A DNA stretch of 64,000 nt, taken from Sphaerosporella brunnea (lineage: Eukaryota > Ascomycota > Pezizomycetes > Pezizales > Pyronemataceae). This document shows positions 11,815 through 23,700 of this stretch, piece by piece (positions within the stretch are counted from its first letter, which is position 1; each line of letters starts with the position of its first letter). The translations under genes and the position numbers were made by a program. The stretch covers positions 62,001 through 126,000 of the forward strand of contig VXIS01000043.1 of NCBI GenBank assembly GCA_008704415.1, given 5' to 3'. The notes beneath the pieces were generated by a model. It saw only the letters and a program-made list of their open reading frames with translations. It was not told where the DNA came from and did no database searches.

Positions 11815-12211
11815 TGTTGAACGAACTTTAGAAGGCAAGGATACGCGTGAGCCGGTCAGCGCAGGTGGTTCGAGGATGCGCGTCGATATTATGGCGAGAT
11901 GTGTGGCGGGAGTTTTTCCGCGTAGTCACGGTTCGCGACTGTTGTTGTTTGGAGTGTTTGTTGTGGGTGTTTGATACAAGTGTGTAGTAGGAGGAGTGGT
12001 GGTTGGTTGCTGTCGGTGAATGTGCAGCGTGGCGCTTGAATGAATTGCGGCAATCGCGAGTCACGTGCGCCTTTATCGAAGCCAAGATATTCTCATGCAC
12101 AAGTAGCTCCACACCGCCCGCAGCTCCAATAACCGTGTCCGTCGCGAACTCACCCCTACGAACCAATCCTATCCACCTCCTGCGGTTCCACAGCCGGGCA
12201 CGCTCGCCAGC
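11815..12211. promoter_or_regulatory. divergent promoter between tho1 and Aquarius genes
   Basis: A 397-bp spacer between two divergent starts of mRNA-processing genes. It has no ORF of interest and no clear TATA box. A shared bidirectional promoter is inferred from spacing only. Confidence 0.4.
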
Positions 12212-15200
12212 ATGAGCCAAGGAAACGCTCCCACTACCGACGATGGACGGCCGACTGTCCAAGAACTGCACGGCGATGGCCACTTTGCCCAAGCGGCGAA
12301 GCGCTGGTGGCTGAGGGAGAAGCCTGCAAAGTTCAACCCGGAAATTCTTCGGACGGAATTCTACGAGGTTCTGGAAAAGGAGAGCTTTGGGTTGAGGGCG
12401 CTGTTGGTGTTGGAGAACCTGCAGTTCTTGGAATCGTACGCGCTTGATCTTTGACGGTTCTGCAATTCAGGGCTGACTACTTTTGTGCAGGTTTTTGTGG
12501 CCGAATTTCTCGGAGGATGCGACGGATATACATGTCATTCTGATTGTGTTGATGGCAAATGTGAAGCGACGAGAAGGGATGCCGATCTGGGGTATGCTTT
12601 GCTTGAAGCGTTCGGGCGGACATGAAATTGGAGTGTTCTAACGACGCGTAGAACACCTTGCCTCGCCGCCTGAGCACTTTCCCATCCTGTTCCGCCGGAT
12701 CCTGTCCATGTGCATCGATCAGACGCTGTCCCTCTCCGTCCGCCTCAATCTCCTCAGCTTTATCGTCACCGCCTTCCAATCACTAGATAGCGGGCTCGTT
12801 AGAAAGGAATGCGCATCGCTAGTTTCAATAGCGACATGGAACAACTTATCCTCGGAAGAAGTCAGGAATGCTCAGCTTGATAAATACCCCCAAACACGGA
12901 AAGCATGGAGGGCGGCGACAAAACGGTTCGATGCCGCAGATGACAAGACCAAAACGAGACTGCGTTTTGAGAGATCATGGCTGTATCAGATGGTGTTGGA
13001 CTTTCTCAACTTATTGTACACGCCAGTGCAAGATGCCGAGGAGTCGAAAGGTAGATTAAGTCACCCCTCTTCTGTGACATAGCGCTGAAATGAATGGTGT
13101 AGCTGTCTTGGCGTATTGCGAGCGCTTCGTCGAACTGCTCACCGATCTTGCGTCACAGTTGCCGACGAGGCGTTATACCAACACCTTGTTGAAAGACCTC
13201 CACGTTTTGACTGCGATCAAGCTATCGCCTCTTTATGCCAGCTCAGAAGATGGGCTTATCCGGGACATGCACTGGCTATTGGAGCACTTTATCCGCTTCT
13301 CGATTGATGATATCACTGGGCTACAGCTCTCACAGGAGGAAGTTCGGCAAATCCACAATGCGCAGCTTGCGAAACTGCAACGGATAGCGTTCAAGGACTT
13401 CAAAGATAAACTCCTGCTTCTCGCTCTGGCAAACTTCGGTAATCTGGGACAGCGAGATGAGCTGGCGGGTCATCTAAACGATATCACAGATGAGGAGTTG
13501 GTAGATTTGTGTAAAAAGCTGGGACTTAGAACGTCATATCCCAAATCTGTTCGCTTCTCGGTAGATCGAGCTTTTCTAACAGAAGCGATTATCTCTGTTC
13601 ATGAACGTCGAAAGACTTTCCAAGAGCAGGCCAAGTCCATGACAGTGCTGCCAAACGAGGTAACTCTCTTTGATGAAGCGTTCATCCGCGATGGCAACTA
13701 TGATGGTACCAGGCCTCTGGCTATCCCCAAGTTGAACCTGCAATATCTCACCGTGGGCGATTTTCTGTGGCGGTCGTTCATTCTGTACAGACATGAAGCA
13801 TTCTATGGGATTCGTCAGAACATTGAGGATTCTCTTAAGAGGATGTCCCCTAAAATCAGATATCCAACCATGGAGACGACGTTCCACGGATTCTCAAAAA
13901 TGGCACTGGCCATTAGCCGCCCATCGTGCGTATCTTCTTCCCAGAATGCCACCTTCGTTTGCTAACGGGTCAGGATTTTGGAAATATTGCCTCCAAAAGT
14001 CGGGGAAGAGAAGCCCGCAGCCGTTCGTGCAGAAGTTAGCCTCGATCTCACCCGTCTCACTCCAGATGTACGGAAGGAATGGGAATCTCTGCGGCCTGAT
14101 GACGTTGTGTTCCTTTTAGGCATCAAGGGCGTAGATGAGAGTGATAAAATGCTCACAAACGGGGGGTCTGAGAAGCTCAGCTTAGTCGAGAAGTACGGCA
14201 TTAAGTGCCTTCGAGCCGCAGAGGTTGTGTCAGTACTCGATGCCCAGGGCCGACAACTAGGATCCGGGGAAGGTAGAGTTAAATCCTCCGGCGGCCAGTG
14301 CAGGCTACATCTTCGCTTGGACACGGACATGTACGAGGTTTGTTTGCCAGTCCCTCCTGGCATAACCAAGCGCTAAAAGCTAGTAGATCGACAGTCAGAA
14401 CGTCAAGAACGGAAAGCCTGACATATATGACTCGGTCAACGTAATCATTCGCCGCAAAGGCCGGGTATGTTAGATTTCCATCATTTTGTCCGCGTTTGTC
14501 ATCTGATTGTGAATAGGAAAATAATTTCAAGCCTGTTCTAGAGTCAATTCAAGAATTGACTCAGTCGGACGTCCCAATGCCCACCTGGCTGCAGGACGTC
14601 TTCTTGGGTTATGGCGATCCTGCTGGCGCGACGAATCTCCCGAATAGCCCCAAGAAGGTGGACTTCCGAGACACTTTCCTTGATTGGCAGCATCTGCTAG
14701 AGAGTTTCCCCAACTTGGTGATTAACAATTCTGACTGGTCTGGCGTTGTTTTCTGACAATATACTAGACTATACAACCCGAAGAAGGAACTGCCGAGGGC
14801 TCAGCTCCACCGTATGTCCTTTATCAGAAGACGCCCGCACCCCAACCGACGAAAAATAAGAAGCGGCGTAGGGATCAGATGGATGAAGACTTCCCCGAAT
14901 CCAATCAGCTCGGTGTCTCTACCTACAAGCTTCCAAACATGGGGCCATATCCTATTGATCAGCCCAAGATGAACTTGACGCGGTTCACACCGACTCAGAT
15001 CAAGGCAATCCAAGCTGGTACAAACCCTGGCTTGACTGTGATTGTTGGTCCGCCCGGCACTGGAAAGACAGATGTGGCCACACAGATCATTAGCAATATC
15101 TATCACAACTTCCCCAACCAGAGGACGTTGCTCATTGCACATAGCAACCAGGCTTTGAATCAGCTGTTTGAGAAGATCACTGCGCTGGATATTGATGAGA

Positions 15201-16793
15201 GACACTTACTGCGGTTGGGACACGGTGAGGAAGGGCTGAACACATCTACCAGCTACAGCAAACAGGGGAGAGTGGAATCTTTCATGGATAACCGCGCCAG
15301 GTTGTTGGCTGAAGTCGATCGATTGGCAGCCTGTCTTGGAGCGCCAGGAGCTCATGGTGACTCTTGCGAGACTGCCAGCTACTTCTGTCAAGTATATGTG
15401 CTGTCAGCTTGGGCTCGATTCCAAGAGGCCATATCCAAAGCCGGCGATTCGGCGACCGCGGCGACTGTCCGTAAAGCGTATCCCTTCAACTACTATTTCT
15501 CCAACACGCCTTCTCCGATGTTCCCGGACAACATCTCGCTCGAAGAGGCATTGGGGATTGCGCAAGGTGGTTACCGGCATATCCAAAAAATCTTTTCCGA
15601 ACTAGAGGATATCCGGCCTTTCGAGCTTCTACGGACCCCTCGCGACCGGCAGAACTATCTTCTGAAGAAGGAGGCTCGGATTGTTGCCATGACATCTACC
15701 CACGCCGCGATCAAGGTTCGTATCCGTCCTGCCATCAGATATACATTTGACTGACACAAAACAGCGCCAGGATATCGCCAAGCTTGGCTTCCACTACGAC
15801 AACATCGTGATGGAGGAGGCAGCTCAAATCACCGAAATCGAGACCTTCATCCCGCTGGCACTGCAGAAGCCAGTGGACGGAGAGCTACCCTTGCAACGCG
15901 TCGTACTCTGCGGCGACCACCTGCAAAACTCGCCCATCCTTCAAAATATCCCTCTGAAGCAATACTCCAACCTGGACCAATCCCTCTTCGCGCGTCTGGT
16001 CCGGCTGGGGGTCCCTCAAATCTACCTCGACCAGCAAGGCCGCGCACGACCTAGCATCGCAGATCTCTACTCCTGGCGCTACCAGGACCTGCACAACCTC
16101 GGCACGCTCTCGCACATCCCCGAGTTCCAAACCGCCAACGCCGGTTTCCGGCACGAATTCCAGTTCATCGACGTCGACGACTACAAGGGCGCGGGCGAAA
16201 TCGAGCCGCAGAAACACTTCGTGCAGAACCTGGGAGAGGCCGAGTATGCAGTCGCCATATACCAGTACATGCGGCTGCTCAATTACCCTGCGGACAAGAT
16301 CACGGTCCTTACGCCTTATGTCGGCCAACGTGCGCTCATTAGAGACGTCCTCACCCGCCGCTGCAAGGATAATCCCCTCTTTGGAATGCCCAGGCTCGTT
16401 ACCACCGTCGATAAGTACCAGGGCGAGCAGAACGACTACATCATCCTCTCCCTGGTCCGCACCAAGCGCGTCGGGTATCTGAGAGATATCAGACGCATGA
16501 CGGTCGCGTTCTCGAGAGCGAGGTTGGGCCTGTATGTTCTTGGCCGGCGAGAGGTGTTTGAGAGCTGCTTTGAGCTCCGGGAGGCATTCAGGAGGCTTAT
16601 GAGCAGGGGTAATGGGAAGCTGGAGCTCGTCACAGGAGAAATGCACCCCGCCAAGAGAGGCGAGGATCAGGTTCTGGAGGAGTCGGCGGTCGTACAAATG
16701 GAAGGCGTCGAGCATTTGGGCAGGTATGTTTATGAAATGACGTTGACGAAGGTTGAGAGCTTGAAGGCGAAGCAGGCGGAGGGGAAGGTGTAA
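12212..16793 (+). CDS. cwf11: Aquarius/Cwf11-type intron-binding spliceosomal helicase
   Basis: Nine exons: 12212-12435, 12491-12591, 12652-13050, 13103-13925, 13974-14337, 14399-14464, 14517-14717, 14768-15715 and 15765-16793. All phases fit, giving 1,384 residues, the usual length of Aquarius. The N-terminal half is the helical armadillo region (NPEILRTEFYEVLEKESFGL). The C-terminal half is an SF1 (Upf1-like) helicase core: Walker A GPPGTGKT at about 820-827, motif II EEAAQ at about 1059-1063, motif III GDHLQNSP at about 1092, and motif VI VAFSRARLGLYVLGR. The protein sits in the spliceosome's intron-binding complex and contacts the intron upstream of the branch site. The exon 5/6 join uses the second of two adjacent AGs (before 14399). 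Note that slt11, another spliceosomal factor, lies 5 kb away. Confidence 0.95.
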
Positions 16794-17233
16794 AAAGAGA
16801 ATGATTCACGATTAATAAATAGGGGTAGTTTTTTTTTGTGTCCTCAGGCAAGTGATGCTTATACGTTATCGGTGATTGTCAGGATAAGTCAGTGCTGGTG
16901 AAGCTCGTTTCCTTCGGGGGGTTCGGATCGCGGCTCGAAGTGGTCCATAGACGCTCCACCGCCGTCCTTGTGGGGCGTTCATTGTTTGCGTTACATACGC
17001 GCGTGAATGGTTCCCATCGTGGCAATTTAGTCTGCACTTGCGCCAACAGACTGCTAATTAGTGGCAACGATTAACCGCCACCGTCCGCGGAGTCCTCGTA
17101 CTTTGTCCATGGGCTGTCAGTGACATCACAGACATGCCACAACCCACATATACAAACCCATGGGGGGCAGAGTTCTCCCCAATACCTCATTCAATCCATC
17201 GCAATTACCAGTCATACGTATATCTCTATAATT
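16794..17233. other. intergenic, 440 bp
   Basis: 3' region of the helicase gene and promoter of the esterase-like gene. There is an AATAAATAG motif at 16813, a T run at 16830-16836, and no gene. The sequence shortly before 17234 is AT-rich (TATCTCTATAATT). Confidence 0.5.
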
Positions 17234-18890
17234 ATGCTACCCGCTTCTGAAATCCTGCGTCGGAACATCCAAGCGCTCTCCTGGCGCTCCTACACTGCCC
17301 TGCTCTCCGCAATCGGTTGGTACCCCATGGCGGCCTAGCTGGAAAGACTGACATGCGGCGGTTTATGTAGGTCCCGCAAAGGTCGTGCTGATCGGAGACG
17401 CCACGCATGGCACGCACGAGTTCTATGCGCACCGTGCAAACCTCACGGAGAGGTTAGTACACGAGAAAGGTTTCTCAGCCGTAGCCTTGGAAGCAGACTG
17501 GCCGGACGTAGCGTGTGCGAACCGGTATCCCCCAAATCCGGCTCTGGATAGTGAAGTAGCAACTAACAAGCGGCAAACCCAAAGCTGGGTCCTAAACCGC
17601 GAGCCCGAAGACCAGGACCCACTCCGGGAGTTCCAGCGCTTCCCCAAGTGGATGTGGAAAAACAGCGTGATACCGCCCTTCCTGAAATGGTTGCGAACTC
17701 ACAACAGCACCCTGCACCCCCGCGAAACCGTCGGCCTCTACGGCATGGACTTATACTCGCTGCACCGCTCGGCCGCCGCCGTCATTGAGTTTCTGGAAAA
17801 GGTCGACCGCGAGGCTGCAAAGCGGGCTAAGAAACGTTATAACTGCTTCGAACGCTTTGGTGGTGATACGACGAGGTATGCGTGGGCAAGTATGTTTGGG
17901 ATAAACAAGGCAGATACTCTCTCCTTCAAAGCTACTTAGTTAGGGGGTAGAGCTGATTGTGGACGTTGGTAGAGCTGCGAAAATGAAGTCATAGAAGTCC
18001 TCCGCGACCTGGCAAACGTAACCACCGCACCCGTCGCGACGGGGGTCGCAGAGGACGACCGTTTCTCGGTGGAAATGAACGCCCTAGCAGTCAAATCCGC
18101 CGAACGCTACTACCGCACCATGATGCGCGAAGACGAGAAATCGTGGAACATCCGCGACGAGCATTTCGCGTTAGTGGTCGAGAAGGTGAGCGAGCACCTG
18201 CAGCGGCAGGGGCGCGAGGGCAAAGTCGTGGTTTGGGCTCACAATTCCCATATTGGTGATGCCCGCGCTACTGATATGGGGAAGCGCCGCGGTGAGGTCA
18301 ATGTTGGCCAGCTGTGCCGCCAGCTTTTTGGCGAGGAAAATGTTTACAATATTGGCTTTTTGGGAAGCAAGGGAACTGGTGGGGTTTCTTCTATCACTGA
18401 AAGGGAAGGGGAGTCTGACTTTTGGATAGTCACGGCGGCTGACGAGTGGGATAACCCCGCCCGCGTGTTTGACCTTCGCCCGCCGGTCCAGGATTCTTTG
18501 GAACGGCTGTTGCTCGAGAATGGTGTTGATCAAAACTGCTTGATCACGCACCGGATCCAGCAGTCTCCCGACGCACCGAAGGCGCAGAAAGTTCCCGTCG
18601 ACGGTGAACTCAATGAGTGAGCTTCCCCACTCAGTCCCAACGGTGCCAAGTAGTCCTGACTGTGAGCGATTAGACTGTTGGACAACCCCCGCTTCCAACG
18701 GTTCGTTGGTGTAATCTACAAGCCCCAGACGGAGGTGCTCTCGCATTACTCCATGTGCGAGGCTGCGAGGCAGTACGATGCCATAGTACACCTTGCTAAT
18801 ACGAGGGCTGTTACGCCGCTGGAAGTCGAGGATATAGAGCATGAGTGGAAGACGCCGGACATTGATGAGACGTTCCCCTTCGGCTTGTAG
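17234..18890 (+). CDS. erythromycin-esterase-like (EreA/B superfamily) protein
   Basis: Four exons: 17234-17315, 17371-17909, 17973-18616 and 18674-18890, giving 493 residues. Family motifs are GDATHGTHEF (36-45), LEADWPD (Glu68), GMDLYSLHRS, and WAHNSHIGDARATDMG with His297 and His300, plus the end block GVIYKPQTEVLSHY. In bacterial Ere enzymes these His and Glu residues form the hydrolytic centre. In fungi the substrate is unknown, so macrolide resistance should not be assumed. Exon 2 can only be joined to exon 3 (INK/SCENEV) with a GC-AG intron (17910-17972); the tempting GTATGT donor at 17890 puts the downstream frame into stops. Families like this in fungi are often explained by bacterial transfer, but the introns show long residence. 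Confidence 0.88.
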
Positions 18891-18978
18891 GCTGCGATGC
18901 AAATGGGTATATGGGTGGAAAAAGTGAGTTTTTTTGTACAACGTAGCTGGCTTGACTACGACTATGGGATATTTGTAC

Positions 18979-19030
18979 CTACCGTATTTTTTGGAACGAA
19001 AGGTGGAACGCCTTGCCCGCGAGGGCTAAG
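18979..19030. repeat. short dispersed repeat shared with 30.4 kb
   Basis: ACCGTATTTTTTGGAACGAAAGGTGGA followed by CGCGAGGGCTA. The same ordered blocks occur at 30393-30470 with a short insertion between them. It starts 90 bp after the esterase-like gene. Probably the end of a degenerate element; its class is unknown. Confidence 0.45.
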
Positions 19031-19143
19031 TATGAGTGACAAATGATGACTCGAATGAGGAGAAAGGGGTGCCGGCTGATCTTAGGAAACTGAAGGCAAA
19101 AGGATAAGGGCCTGTTTGGATAGGCCTCGGTATCGGTATCGTT

Positions 19144-19731
19144 CTAACATCGGTATCGGTAGCTAATTTGCGATCCACCCAGCTCGGTAGTTGCAACTCG
19201 AACTGCTACCAACACCGATGGAAGAACGTTTGGATGAACCCCCAAGTCATAAACGTGTACCACCATAGTGACCATATTCCAACGACACAGCATCGCGCCC
19301 AACTCCTCCAAGAGCCTGATGCTCTGACGCTCTGCCGCCGAATACCTGCCCTCAAACACAACCATTTTATTGAAATCTGCCTGTGCAGATAGGATAGCCG
19401 TCGCGCAGCAATTCCTGCCCTCCACTCCCTCAGCACATTCGGGGTTCTTAACCCGCTTCGTTTTTTTGCTGTGATTTGGATTTGGGATACTACACTGTAG
19501 AAGCAAGTCTTGTGGTTTGCAGTCAGTACCAGCGTGCAGGCGGACAGTGCAGGCTCACCGTCTATCCACAAGCCACGACTCGTTCTGTTCCCTCACCTCT
19601 TCACCCAGGCCTGGGACTACAGGCTCGGCGATTTGCTGTGATTCAGGCTCGGCCTCAGCGAGACGTCTGCGCTTGGCTCCAATAGCTCTAGCTTCTCGTG
19701 AGCGGATGAGTCTTTTACTCGGTCTCACCAT
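19144..19731 (-). CDS. putative two-exon basic protein, possibly transposon-derived
   Basis: Exons 19559-19731 and 19144-19468 join in phase across a GTGAGC...TCACAG intron, giving 165 residues. The N-terminus is strongly basic (MVRPSKRLIRSREARAIGAK, then RRR), like a nuclear signal. An acidic linker and a segment NKMVVFEGRYSAAERQSIRL with LLEELGAMLCRW follow. No family was recognised. Just beyond its 3' end lies GGGCCTGTTTGGATAGG (19107-19123), which resembles Harbinger-type terminal repeats, followed by CGGTATCGGTATCG tandem copies. No matching terminus was found on the other side. It may be a transposon accessory gene or a decayed gene. Confidence 0.35.
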
Positions 19732-21536
19732 TGCTGTTGATGGTCGCGGCTGTATGTAGTTGCAGGAGTTTAGGGCCGGGGACAGCCAATAATGCCATGA
19801 TGAAAGCGTCCCAATGCTCCAGCCCGAGCTCACTTTTCAAAGGCAGCTGGTAGCGGATGGCGCCTGGCCATAGCATAGCCGTGATCGTTTTGGGTGGCCC
19901 AAGCTTTTCAAATCCATCGCCTCACTGTTTTAATGGGCTCGCAAGATTGCGTAACCGGTGGAAACTCGCATCTTATCTTTATAGAGCTCATCCTGTTTAG
20001 TAGACGCAAGACCGGCTTCCTCAAAGCTCCCACTCGCTCACCACTCCATTAATTAGCGTCAACATCTCCCCCAACGGAGCCCGCCGAACTGTTGGTTTCA
20101 AGCCGCCTGCACTATACCCGTTTTTGGAAGAAAACCGAAGTCTACTCTAGTATCTATACAGTCATGAAAGCCAAAAGTGCCCGGGCGCTGGGAGGAAGAA
20201 GGAGACAGCTTGGCTCACGGTGTGCCGTCTCCGTCTGTTTAAAGTTCGTTCAGAACTCGCTCGCGCTTTCTACAGCACGCTTTTACTGAGCAACTGCGTT
20301 ATTACCGGGCTGCTCGTACGCTGGAAGACACAACTTCAGAGAAAGTCTGAGCGTGAGCGAAGCTCCTAGTACAGGGAGCTAAGTTTTTCCACCACGTGCT
20401 CTCTCTTCACTCCCATATCATGTATGTAACTACACTGACTCTGGGAGTTGAAACTCGGCAGATGCCACTCTGTGCTGGGAATGCGCGCAAGTAGGCTTTT
20501 GTGAACCGAAGGCCCACATCTCCGGTGTTGAGGGAAAATATGATCTGATATCTAGAGTACTACAAACAATCCTCCTGCTTTCATTTTCCTTTACTTCCTT
20601 TCGCCTGCTAGCGCTCTCAGCATCCCCTTCTGTCTGGCTTCACGTTCCTTGTTTTACTAGTTGGCCGCTGGATGCAAGCGATCTGATGCCTGATATTGTC
20701 TGTCCTGACTAAATTGATTGCTAATGGCTGCGAAGGCATTGATTGCTCTCATAAATCGCGTGGCCTGACGGCCTGATGGGGTGGGAAACATTGATCATGA
20801 TAGAGCATCGTCGTTGTGGTCTAGCCCCACTCAGGAAATTTTTCACTTCTCATCGCTCGAACATTCTAACTAACGGCTTGAACCTACCAAGCCAACCCTT
20901 TCAATCCACTACCGATGGTTGTTTCGCGCATTGAGATGTATTCACAATGCCACGGAATCTCAGTAGGTGGATTTAAGGGACATAAACTGCCGACTCGAGC
21001 GGTGCCTGCAGAGGTCGCACGTAACGTTAGTGCAGCCGTGCATTATGTTAGAAGCATCGTTGCTCAGAGGTTCTTTGCTGTGTGTTTTTACAGCATAATC
21101 GGTGGATCAGACAGAACATGCTGGGCTAAGATTGACCTTTGCTGAACTAGGTATCACCAGGATTTCTCTCGCTTCTCTCAGAAACAATACAATAATGTGC
21201 TGAAGCGAACCCCCATTCAACCGGGAGATCTTAATCTATCACCCCCCTCACACATGTGCTTTTACGTCCTTGACCGTAACCGCTTGTTTTACTTTTCCTC
21301 TAGCCTCAATGGACATGAAAAGAAGGGTGAAACGCTTCATACGGGGTTTCTAGGGTGGCCGCCATGGCCCATGGCTGGCATTTAAATAGGTAAAGCCCAT
21401 GTCTTTCCACTACATGGGCACCATGAAGATATCCGAATGACACCCGATGACCCGCATAGGTAACCCCAACCCAAGCCGACACTCCCGCCAACCCCGCCGC
21501 CGCCTGCTTCCATCCTCTCCCACGACCAAGAACGCC
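19732..21536. other. gene-poor 1.8 kb region
   Basis: No gene supported. The only frames are under 80 codons, such as 20915-21145, without family resemblance. No tRNA-like cloverleaf or clear repeat was seen. Confidence 0.45.
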
Positions 21537-21959
21537 ATGTCCTCCCCAGCCCTAAGCGCATACCGGGCGCTGCTCCGCTCCGCGCGTCTCGCCTTCGCAC
21601 AAGATACACACGTGCTTTCCGCAGCGGTATCCGAAACGCGAGCAAAATTCGAAGCGAACCGTGCTGCTCCCGCCGACGAAGCCAGTGAGCAAATCAAGAA
21701 CGCGCTCGAGATCGCCGTGTTTCTGCGGCAAAACCTGGTGCAGGGGAGATTGGACGAAGAGAGTGGAAAATACCGTATTCTCCCCCGCACATGCTCTACT
21801 AGAGGGTGAAGGAATTGGGGGCTGATGTGTGGGTGGTGGATAGAGCTGCGAATTCACGACGAGATTGAGCGCGGCGATAATGACACCATTAAACTGAACC
21901 CGACGAAGCGGCCGACGACGAATCTTGCCGGCGGTACGAAATGTTGTTCGTCCCCGTAA
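21537..21959 (+). CDS. mzm1: LYR-motif mitochondrial zinc maintenance protein 1
   Basis: Exons 21537-21774 and 21844-21959, giving 117 residues. The join is TAC C/AG CTG CGA, restoring KYQLRIHDEIERGDNDTIKL, which matches the Mzm1 C-terminus. The N-terminus SALSAYRALLRSARLAF-like block carries the AYR form of the LYR motif. Mzm1 is a matrix chaperone that stabilises the Rieske protein before its insertion into respiratory complex III. ATG 21537 fits the family start. An upstream in-frame ATG at 21447 would add 30 Arg-rich residues resembling a mitochondrial presequence, so a longer form is possible. Convergent with slt11, 220 bp between stops. Confidence 0.9.
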
Positions 21960-22089
21960 CGATCGTGACAACGACGACGACGGCAGTGACGGCGGCCGAG
22001 TTTGGTGTAGGATATAGAGAAGCGTGTATCATATCACTAGCAAGCAAGCAAAATCGTTTTGCTACTTTATTGTACATGCACTACATCCC

Positions 22090-22125
22090 ACGCGAACGCC
22101 CACGCGAACGCCCACGCGGACGCCC
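22090..22125. repeat. 12-bp tandem repeat, three units
   Basis: Three units of ACGCGAACGCCC (the third with one change) between the convergent 3' ends of mzm1 and slt11. Confidence 0.8.
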
Positions 22126-22179
22126 AGCAAGAAAAACGAACAATGAATCATGAATTAAAGAATTATGCAACCCCTAAGC

Positions 22180-23316
22180 TTAAGCATTGACCTGGCTGGG
22201 ATACCTGATGTCGTCCTCCTCGCCCGGCGGCTTCGGCACCACAATACTCGAGAAATCCTTCGCCGGTTGCTCCGCTGGCTGTTGTTCCTCCAACTGCTCT
22301 ACGCCGGGAGTCTCCGATGGCGACATATTCGCCGGCTGTGAGCGGTCGATGTTCCCCAGCGGCCTCGGTTTCCCCCACTGGATCCTAAGCGGGCACCCCG
22401 AAATGAGCGCCTTGCCTTGACAAGACTCTGCGGCGGCCTCGGCGCCGGCGCGAGTGGCAAAGTTGACGAATGCGCAGCGGGAGCGGTGGACACAGACGAT
22501 GGACCTGATAGCGCCGAAAGCAGAGAAGAAGGTGCGGATGTGGTGTTCTGCGAGGTCATCTTCTACGCTGCGCTAACATTAGCCACCATCCGTGCAAAAA
22601 GGGAAAAAGAAAGTGAAGACATACCCCATGAGAAACAGCGAAGTGATGCTTCTGTCCTGTGGAGGCGCGATATCTCCCGGTCCAGCCGGCAACTGATTCG
22701 CATTTGGAAACTTGCCACCTCTTCCCCCCCTTGCTCCACCTCTCCCACCCCTTCCACCACCTCCGCCGCGGTTCCTTACCGGCCCCGGCCCGCTCGTCAG
22801 CAGTTTCTGCGCCGTACCAGAACTAGATCCCTCCCCGCCACCATCGCCGCGTCGCCGCTTATAGTACGGCTCACTGTTCGCGAGTCGCTTAAGCAGGTCT
22901 CTAGCCGCTCTATCGGTCTTTTCATATTCCTCCGGGACATCGCCGTCCTTGAGCTCTCCCTCGTGATTCTGAGCATAATACTGTTTGTTGATATCGCTCT
23001 GGGGACCCTGCGCGACGAGCTTCAACGCGGCGTCTCGAATCGCGATCGGGAGTCCGAAACTCAGATCCAGCATGCAGCACTGACAACAGTTCTTGAGGCG
23101 CGCGCAAGTGAGGCAGATGTTGGTTTTCTTGTTTCGCACCGTCCGGTCCACGCTCCACCGGAACACCGTGAACGGCCGCGTGCAGATCTTGCATTCCATC
23201 CCCGACTCTTCTTTGATCATCTGGATGTACGGGTTCGTGCCGAGACAGCTTTCGCACACGCTGGGGAAGTCCGTGGTCTCGCGACCAGACCTGTTGACGT
23301 CGGCTTTAGGTGGCAT
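22180..23316 (-). CDS. slt11: pre-mRNA splicing factor Slt11 (Ecm2/Cwf5/RBM22 family)
   Basis: Exons 22625-23316 and 22180-22567, giving 359 residues. The N-terminus has paired Cys motifs ([10 protein letters not shown], then CKICTRPF with FRW, then [14 protein letters not shown]), the zinc-finger block of the Slt11/RBM22 family. A GRG-rich linker ([13 protein letters not shown]) follows, and the second exon holds an RRM ([35 protein letters not shown]). The protein belongs to the NineTeen-related complex and contacts the U6 stem-loop and intron in activated spliceosomes. The intron acceptor GCGCAG at 22568-22573 joins MG/VEDDL in frame. A hexanucleotide repeat lies directly upstream of the ATG. 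Confidence 0.93.
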
Positions 23317-23372
23317 TGTGGTTGTGGTTGTGGTTGTGGTTGTGGTTGTGGTTGCGGTTGTGGTGGTGGTGG
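23317..23372. repeat. GTGGTT hexanucleotide microsatellite in slt11 leader
   Basis: About eight units of GTGGTT (AACCAC on the slt11 coding strand) touching the slt11 start codon, ending in GTGGTGGTGG. It would lie in the 5' leader. Confidence 0.85.
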
Positions 23373-23700
23373 GCTGCGGTGATGTGGTGGAAGCTTGCTT
23401 TGCTTCGAGGCGTGAACGTGAAGGCCGGGCAACTGGTGTTGGAGCTGCTTACAAATGCTCGACGGATTTTTAAGTCTTGGGACACCCTAACCCGCGATCG
23501 AAAAACGGAGAAAAATCGATATCTCCACTGGCTTGGCTCCAAAAATTGCGATTGCTGGCTCAAAATGAATGCGAAAGAGCCCTCGTCAGTTCTGGCAGTA
23601 AGATGTTCAGCGTTTATTTTTTCTTTGTGACGATATCGTGTTTTGCGTTGCTGTTTTTTGGTGGGGCGCGTGGGTTAGGGTTTTAGCGTCGAGTAGAGTA

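Noticed and set aside
15885..16715. 276-codon minus-strand frame
   Set aside because: Shadow of the last exon of the Aquarius helicase.
17890..17972. GT-AG intron alternative in the esterase-like gene (donor GTATGT)
   Set aside because: Every acceptor nearby leads to a stop or loses the conserved SCENEV continuation.
17234..18890. Annotation as macrolide resistance gene
   Set aside because: Superfamily membership is clear, but fungal members have no established macrolide activity.
18171..18941. 256-codon minus-strand frame
   Set aside because: Antisense to exons 3 and 4 of the esterase-like gene.
22081..22130. 12-bp tandem units considered as a CRISPR-like array
   Set aside because: Units are contiguous with no spacers, in a eukaryotic intergenic region; a simple tandem repeat.
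22417..23382. 321-codon open frame on the plus strand
   Set aside because: Antisense to slt11, whose zinc motifs and RRM are clear; the long shadow comes from GC-rich codons.
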